64,000 bases of DNA from Chthoniobacteraceae bacterium. GTDB taxonomy: Bacteria; Verrucomicrobiota; Verrucomicrobiia; Chthoniobacterales; Chthoniobacteraceae. The translations under genes were made by a program, and so were the position numbers. Location of the stretch: assembly GCA_947471505.1 (NCBI GenBank), contig CANIWM010000010.1:48936-112935 (forward strand). The letters are read 5' to 3'. Below the pieces are notes generated by a model. The model did no database searches, was not told where the DNA came from, and saw nothing but the letters and a program-made list of their open reading frames with translations. Of the stretch, positions 17,701-26,634 are shown piece after piece (the first letter of the stretch is position 1; each line of letters begins with the position of its first letter).

Positions 17701-20700
17701 AGTGGGGAGTTCACGCCTTGGCTGGCGCGGCTTGTGATGACAAACCAACCCGTCGTATCCACCGAGGCCGCACCGAGATTTTGAATCTCGAAATAGTCCG
17801 GCGTCGGCGAGCTGCACCCGAATTCCGTGAGCACCACGCCCAACGATGATGTACTCGAGGCTCCCACGCTCACCGGGCCATCGTAGTCCACAGCGCGGTC
17901 GTTGGCGTCCAGCGCGCGGAGTGTCACGGAGAACGGCGTATTTGCGATCTGCGTCGGCACGACATCCCACGCGAAGTGAGAAAACGGCCCAACCGCAGCC
18001 ACCGATATCGTGAGCGTCTCGGAGTCCGAACCATTGAAATTCGTCGCGACTATGGTGACCGGAAATACTCCGACCGTCGGTGGGGTGCCGGACAGCAAGC
18101 CGGTGTTCACATTCACCGTTAGCCAAGCGGGCAGGCCGGTGGCGTCGTAACTCGTCGGTCCGTTCGTCGCGGTGATCTGGTACGTAAAAGGAACGTCTTT
18201 CGAACCATTGACGGCTAGGCTGCTGTTGATTGCCGGAACGGGCGGAGTCTCCACCGTGAGCACAAGCGTGTCGGAGTCAGCACCGGCAGAATTGGATGCA
18301 GAGATGATGACGTTAAAAACGCCGACCACCGTCGGCGTTCCAGATATAAGGCCGGTGAAGTTACTTACGGACAAGCCCGCCGGCAAACCCGACGCGCCGA
18401 ACGAAGCTGGGTTCTTGGCCGCCGCGATTTGGTAGGTGAAGCTCGCCCCGGCAGTCGCATTCGCGGTGAGTGCGCTCGTGAGAATAGGCGGGCCATCGTT
18501 GCCCGGCGTGCCAAGCGGCTGCGCAGAGAGTAACCACGTTTCCTTCTCGTTCCAATCCCGCGCAGCGGTTCCTGCGGGATTTGCCGTGGTGTAGCTGTGG
18601 TTCGCGGTCGCATCGATAAACCAATCCAACTGATAGCTGAAATTGAGGATGTTGATGTTCCAAGGAGGCGGCGGTTGCAGGGCGATCGTTTCGCCCGCGT
18701 TATCGAGCGTTCCGGTGAACACGCCCGCCGCGAGCGGAACAGCCCCTCCATATTGCGCAAGGAACGCCGCTCGATCCTTGCAGATAACGATGAACGCTCC
18801 TGGCGCTAACGTCGTGCCTTGCTCGAACGTATAGCCGACTCCCGCAGTAAACTGCACGCCGGAGAGGTCCAGAGAGACGTTGCCGATATTGGTCAGCTCA
18901 ATGAACTCCAGCGTGTTCGGGCGAAAGAGAATCTCCGTGATGCGCAGAAAGTTGATGAGGTTCAGCACGTTCGCAGGCGGCGCGACATTCGAAGCACCGG
19001 GGCTCGGCGGCGTCGTAGGAAGTGCGAACTGAACGAGCGTCACCGCGCCGTCTGGCGAGCGCCCCGTAGAGGTATCGCGCGGCTGCCCGACGACGGCAAC
19101 TTGGTCCACCGTCGTGCCGTTTGCACCCAGCAGCGCGATGCTGCCGAAGGTCGAGCTGAAGCCAAACGCAAGCTCCGTCGAGTTGCTCGCCGATGCGGAA
19201 TTGCCGCGCGCATTCAGCCGGAGGAATCCGCTCGCGGGCATAAAGCTGAGTGCCGGGAAAACGTGCCGGGATGGGTAATTCACCGCGTCATCCGTGACAC
19301 GCATCCCGCCTATCGGCGCGGGCTGCGCAGAGGGATTGTATATCTCCACGAAGTCACCGCTGAGGAGGTAATCGGGATTCGGCCCCCACTCGTTGATCTT
19401 CAGCAGTGCTGGCGATGCCAGCGTGGCGACCGCCGTGTTCGCCGCGCCAATCGTCGGCGTGCAAAGCGCCCAAGTATCCAGCGCGCCGCCTGTGCGCCCG
19501 ATGGAAAAGTCACTCGCCTGCACGCCAAACGCCACCGAGTCCACCAGCGCCCCGCCATTGGCCACGCTGGCGTAGAGGAAGACATCGTCGCCGTCTTGAT
19601 CGAGCTGAAAGCCAGCGTGCAAGCCAGCTTCGGCGATAGCGGTATCCGCGTGAACTACGAGAATCTGCCCGGCGGCGAGCGTCGTCCCTGCGGGGATCGC
19701 AAACTTCGTCGGCACCGCCGGATCGTCGGACAGCGTCATGCCGGAAATATCCACGGTCGTTGCGCCGAGGTTCCGCAGTTCGATGACATCGGGATGCGTC
19801 GCCCCGTTCGTGTAGGCAGTCGAATTTTTCGCGAGGACTTCGTGGATGACCACCCCCGCACCACTCGCCGCGAGGGTCGGCGTGGAAGTCGCAGTGGGAG
19901 GAGGGATGGCGGCACCGATCTGCCCGAGGAGGTAGGCTTGACGGTTCGTCATCCATGTTTTCATCGCCGTGATGGTCCCCGCTGGCACCCAGCCGCCGAG
20001 GTTCGCGTCGAGGAATTGGTAAAAAGCCGGGTTTGAGTTACCCGTCGTATCTGCGTTCAGCACAGTGGCAAAAAGCTCCCGGATCGCCGTGTGATACTTC
20101 GCGCGGAACGCCGCATTGCCGAGGTTCGTGCTGTCCCCAAAAAGCGGCTGCAAGGGGTGAAACGAGTCGCCCTGCTCCGTCATATCGTAGAGCCCTCTCC
20201 CGTTGAAAGTGAGGGGGGTATCGCCTTGGCCGAAGATCGTGTCGAAGTCATGCGGCACGAGCTGCATCCGCCGCCGCCCATCCGTCTCGGGGTAAAAATA
20301 TGCACCGTAGTCGTCCTCGCGCCCATTCGAGATATTCGTCTCGTTGTCGGCAAAGATCGTCATCACCGCGAACCAGCGGGCAAATTGATCGAGGTCCGCG
20401 ACCGTCTCCAGTTGCGTCACTTGCGCATTGGAAAACGCGGTGCCGAGCCAAGTCCCACTTTGCACATGCCCAGCCGTCCCGCCCGTGAAATGGTTCGCCG
20501 CCTGAGTCTGCCACACCGTCGCGAAATTCAGGTAATCGCTCCAATCATTCGCGTCGCCGTTGTTCTGCTTCGACCAGCCGTCAATCGTCCCATCCGGCGT
20601 GCTCGGTGCCGTGTTCCCTGAGCGCCAGCCCAGCGTAGTGCTGCTGGCGGCGTTCTTATAGAAACTGCCGGAGCTTGCGTTCGGCCAGTGGTTGCTCACC

Positions 20701-22067
20701 AGCCCGCGCCCTTCGTCCTCCACGCGCACCCATTTGCCATAGTCCTGCGCGCTCCCAGAGCCCGTCGTATATTCCACGCCGTTGCGCCGCAGTTCGATGG
20801 GCAGCGCATTCCCCGCGCGCAGCCCGCTCGCCTGCATCAGCCGCATCCCGGCGAATTGCAGCCACGGATATTTCGGGTTCAAGTTCATCGTGGACTCGCC
20901 ATCCAGCAAGTCGTCGCCGGGGATGCTCACGCGCATCGGTTTATTGACGTAAGTGCGACTGCTTTTGCCCCGGATGCGCATCGCCGAGCGGTAGCGGATG
21001 GACGTTTCGCCAGCGCGATACGTGATGAAAGTCTGGTTCATCTGCCGGTCGCTCGACGTCGCGAGGCCATCGAAAATTGCGTTCTCCGCCGCCGTCATCA
21101 CGATGAAATAATACGTGTCCTTCGCATTGAGCACTTCGTTGGTGACTTGATACTGGCAGTTCGCCGTCTGCCCCTCCGCCGTCGTCGCGGGCCAAGTGCG
21201 CGTCTGCGCCCCGTCGCTCGCTGCGATGTAAAACTCGACGATGCTCAAGTCTGCCATCGCCGGAAGCGTCGCAGAGAAATTGCCCGCGCCATCGCCCGCC
21301 ATCGCGGCTTGCTGAAAGGCTCCTGCGCCCGTGCGCCAGAAAACGGTAGCCGTCAGCCCGACAGCAGCCGTCTCATCATTCAGCTCGCACGAGATTTTTA
21401 CCGGCTCCGTAGATTTCGGCACAGCGGGCGAATGCTTCACCGCTTTGATGATCGGCGCGATGTCTGCGACGCGCGCCGAGTTTACCGCTCCCGGCGTGCC
21501 GTTCAGCGCGGCGGAAGCAGCCCAGTTTTGCCCGTTGTCATTGCTCACGTTTGGGTTTCGCAGCTCCATCGATCTCCCCAAGGTTGCCCCCGTGGACCAG
21601 TCCCAGCCGCCCGCGCCCGTCCCACTCGCTACCCGCACCCGCGTCGCCCAATCGCCCTCGTTCGCATACGTCACCTCGTCCACTTTATCGAAAGTGCCGG
21701 GCGTGACGCCGGGCTTCGAGATTCGGACGCGCTCCGTATTATTGGAAAGCCCACCCGTCCACGGACCGAAGAAATCGCTCCGCCCATAAGTCGAGTTTGC
21801 CAGCGACGGGCTCCCCGCCACGACGACGAAGCCACCCGCCGCAATCGTCGTCGCAGCGGGAAACGTGTATGCAATCCCCGAAGTGAACGCCCAGCCCGAG
21901 ATGTCCACCGGCGCAGCATCCGTATTGTGCAGCTCGACGAACTCCAGCAGCGGATTCTCCGGGTACGCGGCCCCAGGACGGTACAGGATTTCGTTGATCA
22001 CCACCCCCGCTTGGACGGAGCTGGCGAGGAGTAAGGAGGTAAGGAGTAAGCGGAAAAACCGGGGCAT
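14748..22067 (-). CDS. Giant secreted protein: lamin-tail domains, CotH-like kinase, Ig-like and cadherin-like repeats
   Basis: 2439 residues; signal peptide MPRFFRLLLTSLLLASSVQA. Order by rough residue: LTD 20-140; CotH-like kinase 315-720 (RIRGKSSRTYVNKP near 360, LVPHDFDTIFG near 610 with the metal-binding Asp pair); LTD domains near 739, 889, 1039 and 1409 (INEW, ITEILFRP, VVLTEFG type); two putative-Ig repeats at 1190-1360 (GLPAGLSVSNFTGLISGTP); four cadherin-like repeats of about 110 residues at 1640-2070 with LFSTQPA and DDGGTAGGG signatures; and a C-terminal domain 2076-2439 ending in GGRVRLTPTP. CotH proteins phosphorylate secreted proteins. Start chosen at 22067 because the upstream ATG gives a poor signal. 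Function likely cell-surface or matrix. Confidence 0.9.
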   Translation of the reverse strand: MPRFFRLLLTSLLLASSVQAGVVINEILYRPGAAYPENPLLEFVELHNTDAAPVDISGWAFTSGIAYTFPAATTIAAGGFVVVAGSPSLANSTYGRSDFFGPWTGGLSNNTERVRISKPGVTPGTFDKVDEVTYANEGDWATRVRVASGTGAGGWDWSTGATLGRSMELRNPNVSNDNGQNWAASAALNGTPGAVNSARVADIAPIIKAVKHSPAVPKSTEPVKISCELNDETAAVGLTATVFWRTGAGAFQQAAMAGDGAGNFSATLPAMADLSIVEFYIAASDGAQTRTWPATTAEGQTANCQYQVTNEVLNAKDTYYFIVMTAAENAIFDGLATSSDRQMNQTFITYRAGETSIRYRSAMRIRGKSSRTYVNKPMRVSIPGDDLLDGESTMNLNPKYPWLQFAGMRLMQASGLRAGNALPIELRRNGVEYTTGSGSAQDYGKWVRVEDEGRGLVSNHWPNASSGSFYKNAASSTTLGWRSGNTAPSTPDGTIDGWSKQNNGDANDWSDYLNFATVWQTQAANHFTGGTAGHVQSGTWLGTAFSNAQVTQLETVADLDQFARWFAVMTIFADNETNISNGREDDYGAYFYPETDGRRRMQLVPHDFDTIFGQGDTPLTFNGRGLYDMTEQGDSFHPLQPLFGDSTNLGNAAFRAKYHTAIRELFATVLNADTTGNSNPAFYQFLDANLGGWVPAGTITAMKTWMTNRQAYLLGQIGAAIPPPTATSTPTLAASGAGVVIHEVLAKNSTAYTNGATHPDVIELRNLGATTVDISGMTLSDDPAVPTKFAIPAGTTLAAGQILVVHADTAIAEAGLHAGFQLDQDGDDVFLYASVANGGALVDSVAFGVQASDFSIGRTGGALDTWALCTPTIGAANTAVATLASPALLKINEWGPNPDYLLSGDFVEIYNPSAQPAPIGGMRVTDDAVNYPSRHVFPALSFMPASGFLRLNARGNSASASNSTELAFGFSSTFGSIALLGANGTTVDQVAVVGQPRDTSTGRSPDGAVTLVQFALPTTPPSPGASNVAPPANVLNLINFLRITEILFRPNTLEFIELTNIGNVSLDLSGVQFTAGVGYTFEQGTTLAPGAFIVICKDRAAFLAQYGGAVPLAAGVFTGTLDNAGETIALQPPPPWNINILNFSYQLDWFIDATANHSYTTANPAGTAARDWNEKETWLLSAQPLGTPGNDGPPILTSALTANATAGASFTYQIAAAKNPASFGASGLPAGLSVSNFTGLISGTPTVVGVFNVIISASNSAGADSDTLVLTVETPPVPAINSSLAVNGSKDVPFTYQITATNGPTSYDATGLPAWLTVNVNTGLLSGTPPTVGVFPVTIVATNFNGSDSETLTISVAAVGPFSHFAWDVVPTQIANTPFSVTLRALDANDRAVDYDGPVSVGASSTSSLGVVLTEFGCSSPTPDYFEIQNLGAASVDTTGWFVITSRASQGVNSPLATSWALPASLASGQIVGSTDGTPSTNETYYGVDIDWAGNGPSGWVMLSDASGVIRDFCAWGYTAAELATINFTFKGFNYTLGSQWTGDGAPRHLSGTSLFRSGTSDNNDASDWSVAATPSPRGAQNSGLVVSGPLTILPVNAALVDGVWTGSVSVLDVGSARLTASAAGAPVAESNAFQLSAPTLNTPPTFTKGSNVSVPMDSGVQTVGAWATGIRAGASSETAQTVSFNVVAGNTALFSTQPAVSSSGTLTFTAAAHATGSTTVSVTPQDDGGTAGGGINTGAAQTFTITIQPNMAPSFVKGAGISIGENAGGVTRANWATAISTGSGETGQTFSFTVTNSNNALFSTQPAVAPNGTLTFILAGEMPGVATVSVNAVDNGGTANGGVDSSAVQTFTITVVEVNTAPSFTVGADVSVRHNAGLQSIVGFATNISAGPAAEASQTLAFEVSNSATNLFVSQPAISPSGTLSFSPHPTRSGTATITATLRDSGGTLDGGVNFVTHTFTITTRAVNDPPTFTAPTKLVVGVRQSYAQQFATSVLAGPSDEAGQTVAWQISNDHPELFTLAPSILSDGKLVFTAGSVSGTATLTIKAKDNGGVLDGGVDESAPTTLTLRISSALEAIGDYYALVEPNTGITRTNENIGSVKLTLAKGGSFSGGVVFGGQKFALKGRVSDTGIVTFSSSANDSTVLVRKVGSNVILKMQIQIGEAPSFTATIQPAGNVLLSRFTATRPLYGKTVPVPSNLLDPLTDKGKYTAALLALMAPNNGRTAAEYPQGDGIGDLAISKTGSVTLKGKLADGTAFTVSSALLAGDTIPLYVPLYSAKGSLSGVATARSQTDSDVDGAGFHWFRPLIVKPAHPGWPLGISVDLIAAKLLPKATPLFPSLPATDTDGNAAVDLTDATLGVKAVNVDTKNKVAVITVAADKLTATASAATGKFGGSFISPNTGKAVKFAGTLLRKAGYGTGYYLDGIPGGRVRLTPTP

Positions 22068-22136
22068 AGCGGTCGGGCAATATGCCCGCGCGCTCCGATT
22101 TGGCAACCAGTCGTCTGCTTACAGAATAGAGATATT

Positions 22137-22337
22137 CTAGCGCCGCTTCGGCCTGTTCATCGAGAGGATACTGGTCCCCCGCGTGATGAGGCTGCCGCCG
22201 ACGATGAGGCGGCGCACGGGCTCGCCGGTCTTTGGGTCGTGGGTGAGCGCGGGCTCGCTCATCTTCTGTTCGATTTCAAACTGGCGGGGCTTTTGGCCGG
22301 CCTTCTTCGGGATGGTTTCGTAAACGTATGTAGCCAT
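22137..22337 (-). CDS. FmdB-like small protein lacking all zinc-ligand cysteines
   Basis: 66 residues. The frame of the FmdB zinc-ribbon family is recognisable: start MATYVYETI, FEIEQKMSEPALT, GEPVRRLIVGG. In the family the sequence is M-P-x-Y-E-Y-x-C-x-x-C ... C-P-x-C; here every Cys is absent (MATYVYETIPKKAGQKPRQF, and THDPKTGEPV). The tail is basic (SMNRPKRR). It cannot bind zinc in the usual way. Divergent from the 531-residue secreted protein gene and upstream of the giant gene on the same strand. Confidence 0.8.
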   Translation of the reverse strand: MATYVYETIPKKAGQKPRQFEIEQKMSEPALTHDPKTGEPVRRLIVGGSLITRGTSILSMNRPKRR

Positions 22338-22416
22338 GCGCTATTCCTTACCCGATTTCCCGGGCGGCGAATACTCAAACCTTGCGCCGCCCCACTTGCC
22401 GCGCCACACCCGAGCC

Positions 22417-24012
22417 ATGCACCGCATTTTCGCCTTGTTCATCATCCTCGCCGTCACCGCGCTCGGCGCAGAAAATCGGGAGCTTTGGCTCTATAAATCG
22501 ACCAATCTCCTCGTGGATAAAAACGTGGACGAACTCGCCACGCTGCTGGAGCGCGCACACGCGACGGGCTACACGCACATGCTGCTCACGGACTCGAAGT
22601 TCTCGCGGCTCGGCGAGCTGGATGCCCGCTATTTCAAGAACGTGGCCCGCGTGAAAGAGCTGGCCGCCAAGCACCAGATCGAGCTTGTCCCAGCCGTCTT
22701 CCCCATCGGCTACTCGAACTCGATCCTCTCCCAAGACGTGAACCTCGTCGAGGCGCTCCCGGTGAAAGACGTGCCGCTCGTCGTCCACGGGGGCATCGCC
22801 AGCGTGGCCGATGCGGCTGCGCCGAGCCTGCGGGGCGGCACGTTCGACGATGCGAAAAAGTGGGCCTTCAAAGACGACAACGTGGTGTTTGAAAACGGCA
22901 CCGCCCGCGTCACCGACACGAAGGGCGAAAAGGCGCGGATCAGCGCCCGCATCACCGTCACCCCGTGGCGGCAATACCACATCAGCGTCCGCATCAAGAC
23001 CGACAATTTTCGCGGCCAGCCGGAGATCAAGGCGCTGCCCGACGGCGGCCCGTCGCTTTGCCACGATCACCTCGGAGTAAAACCCACGCAGGATTGGACG
23101 ACGCATCACATCGTCTTCAACTCGCAGGAAAACACCGCCGTCTCGCTCTACTTCGGGATGTGGGACAGCCAGAGCGGCTCGCTCTGGTGGGACGATGCGA
23201 AGATCGAAGAAGTCGCCTTTTTGAACATGCCGCGACGCGACGGCTGCCCGCTCGTCATCACCACCGCCGACGGCAAGCCGCTCGTGGAAGGCCGCGACTT
23301 TGAGCCTCTCCGCGACCCACTCATGGGGATGAAGCCCTACGCGGGCGAATACGACGTTTTCCACACCCCGCCCGTCCTCCGCACCAAGCTCCCCGACGGC
23401 ACCAAACTCCTCGCCAGCTACTACCACTGCGCCACCGTCCACGACGGGCAGGCCATGATTTGCCCCAGCGAGCCGAAGACCGTCGCGCTCCTCCGCGAGC
23501 AGGCCAAAGCCATGCACAAACTCTGGGGCGCAAAAGGCTACATGATGTCGCACGACGAAATCCGCGTCCTCAACCACTGCGCCGCCTGCCGCGCCCGCAA
23601 CCTCACGCCCGGCCAGCTCATCGCCGACAACGTCAAGCTCTGCACCGACCTCCTCCGCGAAGTGAACCCCGGTGGGCGCATCTACGTTTGGAGCGACATG
23701 TTTGACCCGCACCACAACGCCGTGGCCAAAGGCTACTACCTCGTCCGAGGCCCGCTCACCGGCTCTTGGGAAGGGCTGGAAAAAGAGGTCATCATCCTCC
23801 CGTGGTATATCGAGAAGCGCGCCGAGAGCCTCCGCTTTTTCGCCGAACGCGGGCACCGCCAAGTCATCGCCGGCTACTACGACAGCAAGCCCGAGCGGAT
23901 CAAAGAGTGGCTCGCCACCGCCGAGAAAGTCCCCGGCATCCTCGGCGTGATGTACACGACGTGGGTGAACAAATACGCGGACCTCGAAGCGTTCGCGAAA
24001 GCAGCGGAGTGA
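22417..24012 (+). CDS. Secreted protein with a GH20-like TIM-barrel region, function unknown
   Basis: 531 residues with signal peptide MHRIFALFIILAVTALGA. The N-terminal part (ATGYTHMLLTDSKFSRLGEL, IELVPAVFPIGYSNSIL) and the C-terminal part (YMMSHDEIRVLNHCAACRAR, GRIYVWSDMFDPHHN, VIILPWYIEKRAESL) look like halves of a (beta/alpha)8 barrel as in GH20-type enzymes; H-D-E-I-R is the likely acid site. Between them (residues about 160-270) is a carbohydrate-binding-like beta-sandwich (HISVRIKTDNFRGQPEIKAL, FGMWDSQSGSLWWDDAKIEE). The ATG at 22417 gives a clean signal peptide. Secreted glycan processing is inferred only. Confidence 0.75.
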   Translation: MHRIFALFIILAVTALGAENRELWLYKSTNLLVDKNVDELATLLERAHATGYTHMLLTDSKFSRLGELDARYFKNVARVKELAAKHQIELVPAVFPIGYSNSILSQDVNLVEALPVKDVPLVVHGGIASVADAAAPSLRGGTFDDAKKWAFKDDNVVFENGTARVTDTKGEKARISARITVTPWRQYHISVRIKTDNFRGQPEIKALPDGGPSLCHDHLGVKPTQDWTTHHIVFNSQENTAVSLYFGMWDSQSGSLWWDDAKIEEVAFLNMPRRDGCPLVITTADGKPLVEGRDFEPLRDPLMGMKPYAGEYDVFHTPPVLRTKLPDGTKLLASYYHCATVHDGQAMICPSEPKTVALLREQAKAMHKLWGAKGYMMSHDEIRVLNHCAACRARNLTPGQLIADNVKLCTDLLREVNPGGRIYVWSDMFDPHHNAVAKGYYLVRGPLTGSWEGLEKEVIILPWYIEKRAESLRFFAERGHRQVIAGYYDSKPERIKEWLATAEKVPGILGVMYTTWVNKYADLEAFAKAAE

Positions 24013-24108
24013 CATCAATGCCCAACGAAGACGGCACGGGCGGGGCGTTTGGCGGAATTTCAGTTTGACGCCATCCATCTCGTTCTCCACCTTCCGCCCC
24101 CTTTTATT

Positions 24109-24588
24109 ATGCGCCATACGCTTTCAGTCCTTGTCGAAAACAAATTCGGTGTGCTCACCCGCATCGCCGGCATGTTCAGCGGTCGCGGCTTCAACATTGA
24201 TTCGCTCAATGTCGGCCCGACGCTCGATCCATCTACGTCGCGCATGACGATTGTCGTCCGGGGCGATGACCGCGTGCTGGACCAAGTCGCCAAGCTGCTC
24301 GGCAAACTGATTGATGTCATCGAAGTGCAAGGCTTCATGGATGGCGAGTACGTGGACCGCGAACTCATCCTGATGCGCGTGAACATCACCCGCGAGACGC
24401 GCGCCGAGATCATGCAAATCTGCGACATTTTCCGGGCGAAAATCGTGGACGTTCAATCGAAGAACTTCGCCATCGAAGTGACGGGCGACGAGAGCAAGAT
24501 CACCAAGTTCATCTCGCTCATGGAGCCGTTCGGCATCGCCGCCCTCACCCGAACCGGCAAGGTCGCGCTCCCTCGCAAGCAGTCGTAG
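24109..24588 (+). CDS. ilvN: Acetolactate synthase small (regulatory) subunit
   Basis: 159 residues, standard length. N-terminal ACT domain HTLSVLVENKFGVLTRIAGM with FSGRGFNIDSLNVGPT, followed by the C-terminal ALS_ss domain (YVDRELILMRV, IVDVQSKNFAIEVTG, LMEPFGI). It binds branched-chain amino acids and controls the catalytic subunit IlvB. No ilvB is in the window, so the two genes are separated or ilvB lies elsewhere. Start ATG 24109; the longer upstream frame does not match the family. Confidence 0.95.
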   Translation: MRHTLSVLVENKFGVLTRIAGMFSGRGFNIDSLNVGPTLDPSTSRMTIVVRGDDRVLDQVAKLLGKLIDVIEVQGFMDGEYVDRELILMRVNITRETRAEIMQICDIFRAKIVDVQSKNFAIEVTGDESKITKFISLMEPFGIAALTRTGKVALPRKQS

Positions 24589-24633
24589 GAAGGTTGCCTC
24601 GCTGCGGGCGGGCTGCTTCATTAGCACCGAAAT

Positions 24634-26634
24634 ATGAAGCTCATCCGACTTGCCGCTGCCGTGCTGAACCAGACCCCTCTCGACTGGAAGCACAACGCTG
24701 CCAACGCGCGCGCGGCCATCGCCGATGCGCGGGCGGCGGGCGTCTCGGTGCTGTGTCTGCCGGAGCTGTGCCTCACGGGCTATGGCTGCGAGGATGCGTT
24801 TCTCAGCGCGAATACGAACACGCGGGCTTGGACGGCGCTGCGGGAGTTGCTTCCGGAGACGGCGGGGATGGTGGTGTCGTTTGGGCTCCCCGTTTTGCAT
24901 CAGCACGCGCTGTTTAACTGTGCGGCGCTGGCGGTGGACGGGAAGCTCGTCGGGCTGGTGGCGAAGCGGCATCTCGCGGGCGACGGGATTCATTACGAGC
25001 CGCGTTGGTTCAAAGCGTGGCCGGTCGCGTTGCGGGACGTTTTCCATGCGCCGGATACAAGCGAGGCGGTGCCGATGGGCGACTTGATGTTCGATGTAGG
25101 CGGGGTGCGGATTGGCTTTGAGATTTGCGAAGATGCGTGGGTGGCTCAGCGGCCCGGAGCCGTGCTGGCGCGGCACGGCGTGGATATTATCCTGAACCCG
25201 AGCGCGAGTCATTTTGCCTTCGGGAAGATGGAAGTACGGAAGCGGTTCGTACTCGAAGGCTCGCGCGCTTTTGGCGTGAGCTACGTGTATGCGAACTTGC
25301 TCGGCAACGAGGCGGGGCGGGCGATTTACGACGGCGAGGCGCTCATCGCCAGCGGTGGGAAGCTAATCGGCGAAGGGATGCGGTTTTCGTTCCGCGATTG
25401 CTTGGTGACTAAGGCGACGGTGGACGTGGATGCGACGCGAATGAGCCAAGCGCGGACGGCGAGTTTCCAGCCCGACCTCGCGGGGGACAATCCGCTCGAA
25501 GTGCGCGCTGAATTTGCATGGCCCGCGCTGGCTCCCGGCGCGACGGAGCTTCGCGACCCTGCGAACTGGGAAAGCAGCGGTCGGCTGAAGGAAGAGGAGT
25601 TCACAAGGGCGGAGGCGCTCGGGCTTTTCGACTACATGCGCAAGAGCCGGTCGCGGGGCTTCGTGGTGTCGCTGAGTGGCGGGGCGGACTCGGCGGCGAT
25701 AGTATGTCTCATCGCGCTGATGGCGGAGCTGGCGGTGGCAGAGTTGGGAGTGGAGGGCTTTTTGGAGAAGATCGCGCGCACTGGCTGGCAGCTCGGAAAG
25801 ACGGGTCTCGTAGAGCAACTGCTCACCACGGCGTATCAGGCCACGGAGAACAGCGGCGACGTGACAAAGAGCGCCGCCCGCGCAGTCGCCACGGCGCTCG
25901 GCGCGAAGCATCTGGAGCTCGATGTCTCGGCGATTCATCGCGGCTATTTGGCCATGATCGAAGGCGCGCTAGGCCGCTCGCTCTCGTGGGCGACGGACGA
26001 TATTTCCCTGCAAAACATCCAAGCCCGGGTGCGCTCGCCCGGCATCTGGATGCTGGCAAATCTCCGCAATGCGCTACTCCTTTCCACGAGCAATCGCAGC
26101 GAAGCCGCAGTCGGCTACGCCACGATGGATGGCGACACAAGCGGCGGCCTCGCGCCCATCGCCGGCATTGATAAAGCGTGGCTGCGCGAATGGCTCCGCT
26201 GGGTGGAAGCCGACGGCCCACTCATCGGCGGAAAGGGCTTCGCGCTCGCCGCCCTCAGCGCCGTGAACAAGCAAGCGCCCACCGCCGAACTACGCCCCGC
26301 CGAACGCGCGCAAACCGACGAGGCCGACCTCATGCCCTACCCGCTGCTCGACGCTATCGAGCGCGCCGCGATCCGCGACAAGCAGAGCCCGCTAGAGGTC
26401 TTCCAGCTCATGCGCGTGCAGTTCGCCGCGATAGAGCCAAAGCAGCTTGGCGCGTGGGTGGAGCGATTCTTCCGCCTATGGAGCCGCAACCAGTGGAAGC
26501 GCGAACGCTACGCCCCGAGCTTCCATCTCGACGACGAAAACCTCGACCCGAAAACATGGTGCCGCTGGCCGATTCTCAGCGGCGGCTTCGAGCAAGAACT
26601 CGCCGAACTGCACGCTATGGTCGCCGCGATTTAG
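24634..26634 (+). CDS. nadE: Glutamine-dependent NAD+ synthetase
   Basis: 666 residues, two-domain form. Residues 1-290 are a nitrilase-like glutaminase: LPELCLTGYGCEDAF (Glu), VAKRHLAGDG (Lys region) and GFEICEDAWV (nucleophile Cys near 168). Residues 330-660 are the synthetase with the PP-loop SLSGGADSAAI, and STSNRSEAAVGYATMDGDTSG, which binds deamido-NAD+. Ammonia from glutamine is channelled to the synthetase. Its TAG stop shares 3 bases with the TAA stop of the convergent beta-barrel gene. Confidence 0.96.
   Translation: MKLIRLAAAVLNQTPLDWKHNAANARAAIADARAAGVSVLCLPELCLTGYGCEDAFLSANTNTRAWTALRELLPETAGMVVSFGLPVLHQHALFNCAALAVDGKLVGLVAKRHLAGDGIHYEPRWFKAWPVALRDVFHAPDTSEAVPMGDLMFDVGGVRIGFEICEDAWVAQRPGAVLARHGVDIILNPSASHFAFGKMEVRKRFVLEGSRAFGVSYVYANLLGNEAGRAIYDGEALIASGGKLIGEGMRFSFRDCLVTKATVDVDATRMSQARTASFQPDLAGDNPLEVRAEFAWPALAPGATELRDPANWESSGRLKEEEFTRAEALGLFDYMRKSRSRGFVVSLSGGADSAAIVCLIALMAELAVAELGVEGFLEKIARTGWQLGKTGLVEQLLTTAYQATENSGDVTKSAARAVATALGAKHLELDVSAIHRGYLAMIEGALGRSLSWATDDISLQNIQARVRSPGIWMLANLRNALLLSTSNRSEAAVGYATMDGDTSGGLAPIAGIDKAWLREWLRWVEADGPLIGGKGFALAALSAVNKQAPTAELRPAERAQTDEADLMPYPLLDAIERAAIRDKQSPLEVFQLMRVQFAAIEPKQLGAWVERFFRLWSRNQWKRERYAPSFHLDDENLDPKTWCRWPILSGGFEQELAELHAMVAAI

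Noticed and set aside
22375..24117. 580-codon minus-strand open frame
   Set aside because: Antisense to the signal-peptide-bearing 531-residue protein, without domains.
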